A stretch of 64,000 nucleotides of DNA from contig NZ_JAAQPI010000003.1 of the NCBI RefSeq assembly GCF_011683955.1, positions 1-64,000 on the forward strand, given 5' to 3'. Position 1 is the stretch's first letter; each line of letters opens with the position of its first letter. The stretch comes from Pseudomaricurvus alkylphenolicus. Lineage in GTDB: Bacteria; Pseudomonadota; Gammaproteobacteria; Pseudomonadales; Cellvibrionaceae. Under the pieces are notes generated by a model, which was not told where the DNA came from, made no database searches, and saw only the letters and a program-made list of their open reading frames with translations. Shown here piece after piece: positions 9,036 to 17,846 of this stretch. The position numbers and the translations under genes are program-made.

Positions 9036-10331
9036 CTAAGATTCAGAGCTTAAATCCCGAAACTCGAAAAGCAGCTTGCCCATCGAGTTGTAAATTCTGT
9101 ATTGAGAAAACAGCCGGTCGTAGGTGGCGTTAATCAACGTCCGCTTGGAATCCACCAACTCATTCTCCGTATTCAGCAAGTCCAACAGGGTTCGTCGACC
9201 GATGTTGAACTGTTTTAAATAGGCCGCTTTGGTATCTGTGGCCGCCCTAACGTGCATTTCCAGATATTTCATCTGCGCCTCAATCGCTTTAAAGGCACTC
9301 CAGGACAGTCGCAGACTTTCCACCACCTGGCGCTGGGTGTTGCCACGAATGTCTTTCGCCTCTTCCAACAAATAGGCCGTCTGTTTGCGACGGGCCTGGT
9401 CCGCACCACCGTTGTAAAGGTTGTAGGTCATCCGCAAAGCGACAATCAGGTCTTCGTTATCACCTTCGATCCCACCGATGTCTTCATCCCAACGTTTGTC
9501 GGCTTCCAGTTGCAGGCGAGGCCAAAACGCACTTTCGCTCGCCTTGTACTGGGCATGGGCCGAGTCTATATCGGCTCCCGCTGACAGCAGCGTTGGATGA
9601 TTCTCCAGAGCCAATGCCTGGGCCGCTTCTACACTGGGTGGAAGCGATTGCCGCATGGTCGGCATGTGCAAGTCGTCCAGCTGCACATCAACACCGGTGA
9701 TACGGTAAAAATTGGTTCTCGCGTCCATCAGATTGGTCTGGGCACTGATCAAGTTGCTCTGTGCCAGTGCCAATCGCGCGGAGATCTGGTCCAGGTCCGC
9801 CTTGCTGCCAACTCCGGATTTGTTCCGCAGCACCATCTGGTCATGGATATTCTGGTGTGCATATAGCGTCTCGCGAGCCAGGTCCAGCAGCTGATTGCGG
9901 CGCAGCAGGTTGAGATAGAGCTCAGCGGTTCGCAGCGCCGTTCGCTCTTCTATTTCCTGCAGCTTATAGGCGGAGCTGTCTGTCCTCGCCTTTTGCCGCT
10001 TGATCTCTTCGCTGGTGGCAAAACCATCGAAAACCATCTGGCGGGCTGCAATCGACGCCTCCTGACGAGTCAGGTCCACCTCTTCATTGCCGGTCGCGGG
10101 CGCTTCAATGGTCTCTCGACCGATTCCTGCAGCCAGATCGACAGTGGGAAGATAGCCGGCCTTCGCCTGGCGGATTTCCTGCCCCCTTGAACGTACCTCA
10201 TTGCGCGCTGCCTGGACTTCAGGATTGGTTTCCAGGGTATGCCTTACCGCCTCCTTCAGCGTTAAGCCATGAGCCCCCATGGCCAGCAGCGCACCACACG
10301 CTGCCGCTCCGATGATCCCCATCAATCTCAT
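9036..10331 (-). CDS. TolC-family type I secretion outer membrane protein (LapE-like)
   Basis: The 431-residue protein has a signal peptide (residues 1-22, cleavage near MGAHG) and the two-fold repeat of outer membrane efflux proteins: SGVGSKADLDQISARLALAQSNL in the first half and FNIGRRTLLDLLNTENELVDSKRT in the second. It would form the trimeric outer membrane and periplasmic tunnel of the type I secretion system. Its gene lies downstream of the HlyD-like and ABC genes and directly upstream of the adhesin, so the adhesin is the likely substrate. In LapA systems the surface protein is held in this pore by its retention module. The 455-bp gap upstream suggests its own promoter. Length is normal for the family. 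Confidence 0.92.
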   Translation of the reverse strand: MRLMGIIGAAACGALLAMGAHGLTLKEAVRHTLETNPEVQAARNEVRSRGQEIRQAKAGYLPTVDLAAGIGRETIEAPATGNEEVDLTRQEASIAARQMVFDGFATSEEIKRQKARTDSSAYKLQEIEERTALRTAELYLNLLRRNQLLDLARETLYAHQNIHDQMVLRNKSGVGSKADLDQISARLALAQSNLISAQTNLMDARTNFYRITGVDVQLDDLHMPTMRQSLPPSVEAAQALALENHPTLLSAGADIDSAHAQYKASESAFWPRLQLEADKRWDEDIGGIEGDNEDLIVALRMTYNLYNGGADQARRKQTAYLLEEAKDIRGNTQRQVVESLRLSWSAFKAIEAQMKYLEMHVRAATDTKAAYLKQFNIGRRTLLDLLNTENELVDSKRTLINATYDRLFSQYRIYNSMGKLLFEFRDLSSES

Positions 10332-10786
10332 AACGTTGGATTTCTCCCAAATCCCTAAAGCAAAACCGAAACTTTCTTCGTAACAATCTCTTTAACAGCG
10401 GATTGTAACGTTAAGAAAGTAACTAACAAAAGCTTCGCCTTAGCATGAAATCCTATATAGGGGCCAAATATCCACCAAAAGCGATACAAATCAACCAGAT
10501 AACATCTAATCCACAGGGTTCAAATATTAAACTATGATGATTATAACGCCAAACAGCGGTTAAAAAAGGCTACCCTAATCACATTTAGGAATATAAAGAT
10601 GATTTTTATGCCATTTCACTCAGATCGTGAAAAATCGGATTTTACGTGTTTTTACAACTCGCTGAGTGCCCCCACCCGCCCTGTCGGCGATACCTTCACA
10701 TTTATTATTTCTGTTGAAGGTAGCCAGTGACGGTATATCGAACTCGAGTATAAACAAGCAGGCGCAAGAAAGCAGCCAACTCACGG
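10332..10786. other. 455-bp intergenic region upstream of the tolC-like gene
   Basis: No convincing gene on either strand. The part next to the tolC-like start is AT-rich (about 10380-10620) and probably holds its promoter, but I cannot fix -35/-10 boxes with confidence. No strong GC-stem terminator follows the HlyD-like gene, so read-through from it is possible. Confidence 0.5.
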
Positions 10787-12229
10787 CTATCGCTCTCGCA
10801 GCGCCAACTGCTTGGTCTTGAGTATGGGCTTTAACAGATAATCCAGTACAGATTTTTTGCCCGTCAGAATGTCTACACTGGCGGTCATGCCCGCAATGAT
10901 CGGCAGTGCCTGGCTCTCACTGCCCAGAAAGTTTCGATCGGTTTCCACCCGCACCAGATAAAAGCTCTCATCGCTCTCATCGACAATAGTGTCCGGGCTG
11001 ATATGGACCACCTCGCCGTCCAAGCCACCATGAATGGAGAAATCATAGGCCGAGAATTTAACCATGGCCTTTTGGCCGGGGTGTAAAAAGGCGATATCCG
11101 CAGGACGGACCCTTGCCTCCACCAGTAACTTATCTTCTGTGGGGACAATCTCGACAATATCCATACCCGGCTGAATCACACCGCCGATTGTTTTGACCAG
11201 CAGCTGCTTGACCGTGCCCGCCACCGGCGAGCGCACCAGGGTACGTTGCACCCGGTCTTCCAGTGCATCGCTGGTCTCCACCAGCCGCGACAGCTCCGCC
11301 GCCGCCTCACTTTTTTCCCGGCGCGCTTCAGCCTGAAAGGCAAGCTCTGCGTTATTGAGTTTCTGGCGGGCCTCCTCCAGACTCGACTCGGCTCTCGGCA
11401 GAGCCAGTTTGGCCCCCTGGAGCTCGCCTTCCAGATCATTGACCTGCCGTTCCAATCGCAGCAATTCTACACGAGAGATGGCCCCCTCATCGGCCAGAGG
11501 GCGAGTCATATTCAACTCGCTTTTTAACAGCTTCAGACTGCGTGCGAGCTGGTTTCGCTTGGCCTCCAGCTCAGACAACTCCTGACGCTTTTGCTGAACC
11601 TGCTGGTGCAGTACCTGGTTGCGGCTGTTGAGCTCCCGGCGGCGGGAGTCAAACACAGCTTGCTCTTCATCAAGCACCGAGGCCTCCAGATCCGAGAGCG
11701 CACTGATATCAAAGGGCTCGCCCTCTGCCTCGGCATCCAGCCTAGCCACCTTTGCCTTAAGCTGCGCAAGGGTCACGTCGGCCTCACGCAAGGATGAAGA
11801 AAAACGGGTATCGTCAATACGCAGCAACGCCTGGTTGGGTTCTACCCTTTGACCTTCCTGCACATGCAATTCAGCCAGAATGCCGCCCTCAAGATTCTGA
11901 ACCACCTGCACATGGCTGGAAGGAATCACCTTGCCATCGCCACGTGTAAACTCATCCACATCCGCCAAGGCCGCCCAAATCAGCATCACCACAAAAAACA
12001 GGGCGATGGCCCACAGTAATTGCTGCCCGCCACGGGGGGACTGCTCCAGCACCGCACCCGCCGCTGAGGACATGTAGTCAATGTCGCGCGGGTCTCCCTG
12101 GGTATCCTGTTCAAACCACTGCTTCCACAGAGGTTTGCCCTGAATCTCGCGGCGCAGGGCGTCCTTAAGGTTGTGCAACACGGAGCTGTCCTTTTCTGAG
12201 GGCTTCCACAACGGATTCCTTGGGACCAT
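10787..12229 (-). CDS. HlyD-family type I secretion membrane fusion protein (LapC-like)
   Basis: The 480-residue protein has a cytoplasmic N-terminus, one transmembrane helix at ~72-92 (LLWAIALFFVVMLIWAALADV), a biotinyl-lipoyl-like half motif (GKVIPSSHVQVVQNLEGGILAELHVQEGQ), long coiled-coil hairpins (~150-330) and a C-terminal HlyD beta domain (RSPVAGTVKQLLVKTIGGVIQPG). It bridges the inner-membrane ABC transporter and the outer membrane channel. Its start lies inside the 3' end of the ABC gene, giving a 65-bp overlap. In-frame GTG or TTG codons at 12181 and 12178 would cut the overlap to about 15 bp, so the first ~16 residues are uncertain. The overlap implies translational coupling. Confidence 0.93.
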   Translation of the reverse strand: MVPRNPLWKPSEKDSSVLHNLKDALRREIQGKPLWKQWFEQDTQGDPRDIDYMSSAAGAVLEQSPRGGQQLLWAIALFFVVMLIWAALADVDEFTRGDGKVIPSSHVQVVQNLEGGILAELHVQEGQRVEPNQALLRIDDTRFSSSLREADVTLAQLKAKVARLDAEAEGEPFDISALSDLEASVLDEEQAVFDSRRRELNSRNQVLHQQVQQKRQELSELEAKRNQLARSLKLLKSELNMTRPLADEGAISRVELLRLERQVNDLEGELQGAKLALPRAESSLEEARQKLNNAELAFQAEARREKSEAAAELSRLVETSDALEDRVQRTLVRSPVAGTVKQLLVKTIGGVIQPGMDIVEIVPTEDKLLVEARVRPADIAFLHPGQKAMVKFSAYDFSIHGGLDGEVVHISPDTIVDESDESFYLVRVETDRNFLGSESQALPIIAGMTASVDILTGKKSVLDYLLKPILKTKQLALRER

Positions 12230-14339
12230 CGGCGATCAATTTACCGCGATCCAACACAATGACCCGATCCACCAGGGACAAGAGTCCGGTCTTGTGGGTA
12301 ACGAGCACCAGTGTTTTACCCGCAGAGGCCTTCTCAAATTTATCCTTCAGGCGAGCTTCGGTGCTGTGATCCATACCGGTGGTTGGCTCATCCAACAGAT
12401 AAATGGGTGGATCGGTTAACACAGCCCTGGCAACCGCAATGCTCTGGCGCTGCCCGCCGGACAAGGCCCTACCCCGCTCCCCGACGGAGCGGTTAAAACC
12501 CGCCGGATGGCTGTTCACAAATTCAGTGACACCGGCAATATCGGCAGCTCGCAGAATCTCAGCGTCCTCCACATGGGGGGCGCCGTAGACAATATTGTCT
12601 TTGACAGAGCCATAAAACAGCACGGCGTCCTGAGGGACACAGCCGATATTGCTGCGAAGATCCGCGGGGTCAATCTGCTTGATGTCAACGCCGTCAACCA
12701 AAACGGCTCCGGATTGCGCCTGGTACAGGCCCAACATCAATTTTTGCAGAGTACTTTTACCGGAGCCGATGCGCCCGATAATGCCCACCCGCTCGCCGGG
12801 ATTAATGGTAAAAGACACATTGCTCAAGGATTCCTGCTCTTCGCCGGGGTAGGCAAAGCTCACCTGATCAAAACGCAGACTTCCCTGCAGCACCGGTCGC
12901 TGGACAAACTGCTTGTCCTCGGGACGTTCCTGTTGCTTCTCCATAATCTGCTGCAGGCCGGTGTAGGCGGTCACGGTTTGATGATAATTAACCAACAATC
13001 CTGCTACCTGCCCCATAGGGCTGAGGGCACGGGAGGTCAGCATCACCGTCGCAATCAAAGCCCCCATCGTCAGCTCCCGATCGGCGATCAAATAGACACC
13101 GATGACCACCACCGCAACCGAGGTAAACTGCTGAACGGCCGCGGCGACACTGGTCGAGCTGCTCGACAACAGCCGCATTTTCTGGCCCCACTGGGACAAG
13201 TGGCCTACCGATGCCTCCCACTGGCTCTGTATGCGCCCTTCCGCCCCGAGGATTTTGACCGTCTCCAGGCCAGACAAGGTTTCAATCAAGGCTGCATTTT
13301 TCTGGGCACCCGCCTGATAGGTTTGCTCCACAGCCTGGCGCAACGGCCGCTGCAGGTAGAGGGCGTAGCCGATAATAATGGGAATCGCCGCCAGTGGCGC
13401 AAACACAACCGGGCCGCCCACATAGGCAATCACCACCAGGAACAACAGAACAAACGGAAGATCCACAAATGCGGTTACCGTCGATGAGGTGATAAAGTTG
13501 CGTACGGTATCGAATTCTCTGAGCTGGCTGGCAAAGGCACCGACAGATTCCGCCCTGTCGGCCAGCCGGGCACCCAGCACTTTTTCGAAAATATAGCTGG
13601 AAAGCAGCACGTCGGACTTTTTACCGGCCACTTCCAAAAAATAGGTACGCAGGGTTTTCAGCACCAGATCAAAGCCGTAAACGATCATGACACCGATGGC
13701 CAGAACCCAGAGTGTTTCCAACGCGTCATTGGGAACCACCCGGTCATAGACGTTCATGACAAACAGGGGATTGGCCAGTGCAAACAGATTGATCAGCAAT
13801 GACGCCAGGAGTACGTCCCGATAGATACGCCAGGAGCCCGCCATTACGCTCCAGAACCAGTGCCCCTCTCTCTTGCGTTGGACGTGTTGAGTACGCTTAT
13901 CAAAACGATAGGCCGGACGGGCAAAGATGCAGTACCCACTATAGAGGGCCGCCAATTCATCCAACTTCAGCTTTTGCTCGCCGTCGGTTTCCAGATCCAG
14001 CAATACCGCCTCTTGGGCAGTTTGATTGATCTCTACCAAAACAACAGCAGAATCATTACTCAACAACAAAACAGCGGGTAGGACCAGCGGCTGTATATCG
14101 GAGAGGTCCCGTTCAAGAATTTGCGCCTTGAACCCTGCCCGGTCCGCCGCCCTCACAAACAGCTCGGGGGTCAGCTTCTCGTTTACCAGCGGCAATCCAG
14201 CGGTGACGGCAGCCGCCGAACAGGGTCGATGTTCCAGCTTTGAAAGCTGCAACAGACAGGTCAACAGGGGGTCAAATACGCCTGAACTCACCTGAGCGTC
14301 GTCGATCATCTGGGGTCGGCCTTGAGAAGTCATTGGCAT
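12165..14339 (-). CDS. Type I secretion ABC transporter (LapB-like)
   Basis: The 724-residue protein has the three-part layout of adhesin exporters: an N-terminal C39-like domain (~20-150) that lacks the catalytic cysteine context of bacteriocin exporters and so probably binds substrate; a six-helix ABC transmembrane domain (~165-450); and a nucleotide-binding domain (~490-724) with Walker A GRIGSGKST, signature LSGGQRQ and Walker B IYLLDEPTTGMD. It would energise export of the adhesin through the HlyD-like and TolC-like partners. Two in-frame ATGs lie six bases apart (14339 and 14333). The next gene upstream is divergent, so a promoter should lie in 14340-14460. Confidence 0.94.
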   Translation of the reverse strand: MPMTSQGRPQMIDDAQVSSGVFDPLLTCLLQLSKLEHRPCSAAAVTAGLPLVNEKLTPELFVRAADRAGFKAQILERDLSDIQPLVLPAVLLLSNDSAVVLVEINQTAQEAVLLDLETDGEQKLKLDELAALYSGYCIFARPAYRFDKRTQHVQRKREGHWFWSVMAGSWRIYRDVLLASLLINLFALANPLFVMNVYDRVVPNDALETLWVLAIGVMIVYGFDLVLKTLRTYFLEVAGKKSDVLLSSYIFEKVLGARLADRAESVGAFASQLREFDTVRNFITSSTVTAFVDLPFVLLFLVVIAYVGGPVVFAPLAAIPIIIGYALYLQRPLRQAVEQTYQAGAQKNAALIETLSGLETVKILGAEGRIQSQWEASVGHLSQWGQKMRLLSSSSTSVAAAVQQFTSVAVVVIGVYLIADRELTMGALIATVMLTSRALSPMGQVAGLLVNYHQTVTAYTGLQQIMEKQQERPEDKQFVQRPVLQGSLRFDQVSFAYPGEEQESLSNVSFTINPGERVGIIGRIGSGKSTLQKLMLGLYQAQSGAVLVDGVDIKQIDPADLRSNIGCVPQDAVLFYGSVKDNIVYGAPHVEDAEILRAADIAGVTEFVNSHPAGFNRSVGERGRALSGGQRQSIAVARAVLTDPPIYLLDEPTTGMDHSTEARLKDKFEKASAGKTLVLVTHKTGLLSLVDRVIVLDRGKLIADGPKESVVEALRKGQLRVAQP

Positions 14340-14462
14340 TACTAAATAATGAACGTGGCCCGCATTGTAAACCCTTGCCAGCGAAATAGCAGTGCCTGTT
14401 CAATGCAGAAGCAGTTTGAGGGCCATCTGATCAAACCCATCCAGAGGGAGCTCACAAATATC

Positions 14463-14798
14463 ATGCCTTACGTCATTCGAAACCGGCAAGGTCAGATCAC
14501 GGCGCTGCTTAAAGAACCTGCCTTGGGTCTGGAGGAGCACCTGGACTCGGCTCACGAAGATATTGTTGAGTTTCTAAACGAAAAAAAAGAGGATAGCCCC
14601 GAAAAGGCACTGGCCAGCTCGGATAGAGACATTGCTCGGGTGACTGAAGATTTGGTAAATCTGCTGATCGCCAAAAACCTGATTCTGTTTACAGAATTAC
14701 CTGAGGCAGTGCAACGCAAGCTGCTGAACCGGGAGAAACTACGCTCTTCGCTACAGGGCGCCATTGAGAATTTTCTCGACGACGATGATGCTATATAA
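14463..14798 (+). CDS. Conserved small protein annotated in relatives as 'tryptophan synthase subunit beta like'
   Basis: This 111-residue protein starts MPYVIRNRQGQITALLKEP and contains the conserved segment DIARVTEDLVNLLIAKNLILFTELPEAVQRKLLNREKLRSSL followed by an acidic tail. I recognise it as a short gammaproteobacterial family whose database name is misleading: no PLP-binding or tryptophan synthase domain is present. Function is unknown. I chose ATG 14463 because the family begins MPYV and GGGAG lies upstream; an in-frame extension to 14349 is open but unlikely. The gene converges on recX, overlapping its 3' end by 8 bp. Confidence 0.75.
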   Translation: MPYVIRNRQGQITALLKEPALGLEEHLDSAHEDIVEFLNEKKEDSPEKALASSDRDIARVTEDLVNLLIAKNLILFTELPEAVQRKLLNREKLRSSLQGAIENFLDDDDAI

Positions 14799-15396
14799 AG
14801 TGCTGGTAGTCGTCCTGGCTAAAACCACGATACTGTAGAAAGCGCAGCTGTTTGGCTTTTTCTTTGAGATCCCGCTGCGTGTTTCCTTGGGCAGCGCGGG
14901 TGAATTTTCGACTCCAGCTGGCAAAAGCCGCTTCTGCCCAGTCGTTTTGCTCGCCGAACACCTCGGCGTTGGCCAACTCACCATTGACCCCTTTGTCCCG
15001 CAACTCTTGAATGATGCGTTGAGGACCAAACCCCTTGCGTTTACGCATGGCAACATAGGCCTCTGCGAATCTCGCATCGCTCTGCAGATTCTCTGCCTGC
15101 AACTGATCAAGAACTACGTCCACAAGCGTTGAGTCATCAGGGTAGCGTTTGAGTAGTTTTTGCCGCAACTCCCGATAGGCGTGTTCCCTCCTGGCCAACA
15201 ACCCCATTGCAGACCAGCGGATTGATCTGAGAGTGTCATCGGAGGAGTCTGACTCTGACTCGTCTGATTGAGAACTGATGGAGTTGAGCTGGGGGGAGAG
15301 TGAAGGGGAAGCAGCAACCTCCCCTTTTAATAGCGATCGCGCAGTGACCAGACCAAGCTCGTCGAGATTCAGCGGCGGGTTGGTCACCTTGGACAA
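14791..15396 (-). CDS. recX: Regulatory protein RecX
   Basis: RecX binds RecA filaments and inhibits or modulates recombinase activity. The 201-residue protein has the three-helix RecX repeats: SIRWSAMGLLARREHAYRELRQKL, then LDQLQAENLQSDARFAEAYVAMRKRKGFGPQRIIQELRDKGV and a C-terminal helical repeat. An N-terminal extension of ~55 Ser/Asp-rich residues precedes the family core; its start is uncertain and an internal start could be used. It lies 16 bp downstream of recA on the same strand, the usual arrangement, so it is probably expressed by read-through from the LexA-controlled recA promoter. Confidence 0.92.
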   Translation of the reverse strand: MSKVTNPPLNLDELGLVTARSLLKGEVAASPSLSPQLNSISSQSDESESDSSDDTLRSIRWSAMGLLARREHAYRELRQKLLKRYPDDSTLVDVVLDQLQAENLQSDARFAEAYVAMRKRKGFGPQRIIQELRDKGVNGELANAEVFGEQNDWAEAAFASWSRKFTRAAQGNTQRDLKEKAKQLRFLQYRGFSQDDYQHFI

Positions 15397-15412
15397 GAGA
15401 GCTTAACCTCGA

Positions 15413-16444
15413 TCAGGCCTCAGCTTCTGCAGCGCTTTCCTCTTCCGCCCCGTTAGACTCGGGTAGCAATTCCGCACGGATCTGTGCCTCAATGGTTTCG
15501 GCAACTTCGGTATTTTCCTGCAGATATTTCACAACGTTGTTTTTACCCTGGCCAATTTTGGTGCCCTGATAGCTGTACCAGGCGCCGGCTTTGTCCACCA
15601 GGCCAAGCTTAACGCCAAAATCGATCACTTCGCCCAGGCGGTTAATGCCTTGGCCGTAGAGAATTTGAAATTCGGTTTGTGTAAATGGAGGCGCGACTTT
15701 GTTTTTGACCACTTTCACCCGGGTTTCAGAACCAATCACTTCATCGCCATCCTTGACCGCACCAATACGACGGATATCGAGACGAACCGAAGAATAGAAC
15801 TTAAGAGCGTTACCACCGGTGGTGGTTTCCGGGTTACCAAACATAACGCCGATCTTCATACGAATCTGGTTAATAAAGATGGCCAGGCAGTTGGCGCTCT
15901 TGATGTTACCGGTGATTTTACGCAGAGCCTGGGACATCAAACGTGCCTGCAGCCCCACGTGGTGATCACCCATTTCACCTTCAATTTCAGCCTTGGGGGT
16001 CAGGGCTGCGACGGAGTCCACTACCAGCACATCAATGGCTCCGGAACGCACCAGCATATCCGCCACTTCCAGCGCCTGCTCACCGGTGTCCGGCTGAGAC
16101 ACAATCAGGTCATCAACATTAACACCGAGCTTTTCAGCGTAGATGGGGTCCAGGGCGTGTTCAGCGTCGATAAAGGCACAGGTGCCGCCGGCTTTCTGGG
16201 CCTCGGCAATCGCCTGCAGGGTCAGTGTGGTTTTACCAGAAGATTCCGGACCGTAAATCTCTACAATCCGCCCCTTGGGGAGGCCGCCAATACCCAGAGC
16301 CACATCGAGGCCCAGGGAGCCGGTGGAGATGGCGGGAATGCGCTCACGCTCTTTGTCGCCCATGCGCATAACAGTGCCTTTACCAAATTGGCGCTCAATT
16401 TGGCCGAGGGCGGCCTGTAATGCTTTTTCCTTATTCTGGTCCAT
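15413..16444 (-). CDS. recA: Recombinase RecA
   Basis: The 343-residue protein is almost unmistakable: N-terminal [18 protein letters not shown], Walker A GPESSGKT (~66-73), Walker [11 protein letters not shown]-type strand, L2 region [19 protein letters not shown], and an acidic C-terminal tail ([10 protein letters not shown]). It forms ATP-dependent filaments on single-stranded DNA for homologous recombination and triggers LexA self-cleavage. A LexA box lies about 115 bp upstream. The pncC-recA-recX order is typical of gammaproteobacteria. Length is normal. Confidence 0.99.
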   Translation of the reverse strand: MDQNKEKALQAALGQIERQFGKGTVMRMGDKERERIPAISTGSLGLDVALGIGGLPKGRIVEIYGPESSGKTTLTLQAIAEAQKAGGTCAFIDAEHALDPIYAEKLGVNVDDLIVSQPDTGEQALEVADMLVRSGAIDVLVVDSVAALTPKAEIEGEMGDHHVGLQARLMSQALRKITGNIKSANCLAIFINQIRMKIGVMFGNPETTTGGNALKFYSSVRLDIRRIGAVKDGDEVIGSETRVKVVKNKVAPPFTQTEFQILYGQGINRLGEVIDFGVKLGLVDKAGAWYSYQGTKIGQGKNNVVKYLQENTEVAETIEAQIRAELLPESNGAEEESAAEAEA

Positions 16445-16558
16445 GACCCACCTCTTTATAGATTCTCAAACCGACACGCTAGCCGGCTCTTAGTTATTCA
16501 GTTATTGACCACTGTTGGCTGGTAAACTCAACTGGGTGCATTGAAACACAATCGAATC

Positions 16559-16578
16559 TACTGTACAACCAAACAGTA
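16559..16578 (-). promoter_or_regulatory. LexA (SOS) box upstream of recA
   Basis: TACTGTACAACCAAACAGTA fits the gammaproteobacterial LexA consensus CTGT-N8-ACAG with the flanking TA bases. It lies between pncC and recA, ~115 bp before the recA start, and is the only such site I noticed. SOS induction of recA and recX is the expected consequence. Confidence 0.9.
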
Positions 16579-16622
16579 CTATTTTTTTATACAGCCTTTT
16601 TGCTGCAGCTTGCGCATCGGTC

Positions 16623-17150
16623 TCAGCCTGCCGCCTGCAGCTGCTCCATAAGACCGTTCAGGGCGAATAACACCGCTTGTTCGCGCACCTGGCGCCGGTT
16701 GCCGGCAAAGACTTCGCACTGGCTGTGAGTGCCCTGAGCCGTTCCCCAGGCGAGCCAGACCGTTCCGACCGGCTTATCGGCACTGCCACCATCGGGGCCG
16801 GCAATGCCACTGGTGGCAACCGCAACATCAGCGCCCCGTGCCAGGACTCCGGCAACCATCGCCTCTACTACGGGCCGACTCACCGCCCCGTGCTGATCCA
16901 GAACAGCCTCATCCACTCCCAGAAGGCGCTGCTTGCTTTGGTTGGCGTAGGTCACCAGCCCCTCCTCAAACCAGGCGGAACTGCCGGCGGTATCGGTAAT
17001 GGCCGCAGCGATCATGCCACCGGTGCAAGACTCCGCCGTGCCCAGGACCAGTCCCTGCTGTAGCAGTTCTCTACCCAGAGATTTTGACAGCGCCTCACAG
17101 CTCTGTTGGTACGCCTCTTCACTGCTGGTGTCGCTGTGATTTACAGTCAT
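16623..17150 (-). CDS. pncC: Nicotinamide-nucleotide amidohydrolase PncC (CinA C-terminal domain)
   Basis: The protein deamidates nicotinamide mononucleotide to nicotinate mononucleotide, recycling NAD by-products. The CinA C-terminal fold is clear: LVLGTAESCTGGMIAAAITDTAGSSAWFEEGLVTYAN, then AVATSGIAGPDGGSADKPVGTVWLAW. From ATG 17150 it has 175 residues, close to the ~165 of stand-alone PncC. An in-frame ATG at 17201 would add 17 residues with no family match. It sits upstream of recA as in Pseudomonas, but a foreign-looking four-gene operon now separates it from mutS. Confidence 0.92.
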   Translation of the reverse strand: MTVNHSDTSSEEAYQQSCEALSKSLGRELLQQGLVLGTAESCTGGMIAAAITDTAGSSAWFEEGLVTYANQSKQRLLGVDEAVLDQHGAVSRPVVEAMVAGVLARGADVAVATSGIAGPDGGSADKPVGTVWLAWGTAQGTHSQCEVFAGNRRQVREQAVLFALNGLMEQLQAAG

Positions 17151-17201
17151 TGGAATGCCCGAGTCCTTGATGAAAGCGGGAGCAATTATGCCAAAGTTCA
17201 T

Positions 17202-17846
17202 CAGGACCCAGTAGACTCAGCCTCTCAGAAATTTGATTGAATCGGGGCTATCGACTGCCCATAAATTTGTCGCCGTTCCAGCACCGAGCCCTTGTCATTT
17301 TATTAGCCAAATACACACCACCGGACAGCTCATTGGCTCAACCCGGGTCAGCGTCGACAAATTAGATCAGGAACTTCTCAAACTCCGGCCACATATGCGT
17401 AAATGTGATTAGAACGATAGAATAACAGTCGGTACAAAGTAGAATAAGGCGACACCGGCAACCTGACATCAATTTCAACAAGCAGATTCAAAGATATTTC
17501 ACACTCCTTTGGGAAAATTTGAACAATCCGAACTTGTGTTTGCAAATTATGTCGTTACTATTGGATGCAGCTGGTTTTAATGGCTTCGGAGGCAGCCCGA
17601 CCATAAAAACCTAAGCAATTGTTTTACAAGGATTTTTGCCAGAGAAAATCACCCTTGGACGCAAATGACCGGCATCAGTCCAAGCCTGGTGGCCCGCAGT
17701 TTGCTTACCAATGATCAAACAGTGAAGAATTCTGGCAGATTGTAAATTTAGCTGACAGCAACACGATCGGCGTGAGTATATTCCAGCAGCCCAACATGCT
17801 GGCCTGTAAATAAAACTGACAGAATTGCGATCGATGTGAGTGAATT
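17202..17846. other. 645-bp intergenic region upstream of the HPr-rel-A operon
   Basis: No convincing coding sequence. It must hold promoters for pncC (minus) and the HPr-rel-A operon (plus). At its right end are two ~31-bp imperfect direct repeats (17752-17782 and 17816-17846). They share CTGACAG, CGATCG and GTGAGT in the same order, and the second ends exactly at the start codon of the next gene. Confidence 0.6.
17752..17846 (+). repeat. Pair of 31-bp direct repeats, 64 bp apart, at the start of the HPr-rel-A operon
   Basis: Copies at 17752-17782 and 17816-17846 share CTGACAG, CGATCG, GTGAGT and a final ATT/ATT-type end. The second carries the purine-rich GTGAG used as ribosome binding site for ATG 17847. 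The first looks like a copy of the same leader without its gene, or a repeated regulator site. Confidence 0.55.

Noticed and set aside
10605-10660. AT-rich inverted repeat AAAAT-CGG-ATTTT as a terminator after the HlyD-like gene
   Set aside because: Stem of five A/T pairs only, lies 130 bases after the stop codon, and has no proper T-tract on the relevant strand.
12507-13487. 326-codon plus-strand frame
   Set aside because: Antisense to the nucleotide-binding and membrane domains of the LapB-like ABC transporter, whose motifs are intact on the minus strand.
14349-14462. Extended N-terminus of the 'tryptophan synthase beta like' protein
   Set aside because: The family begins MPYV at 14463; the 38 upstream codons have no conserved pattern.
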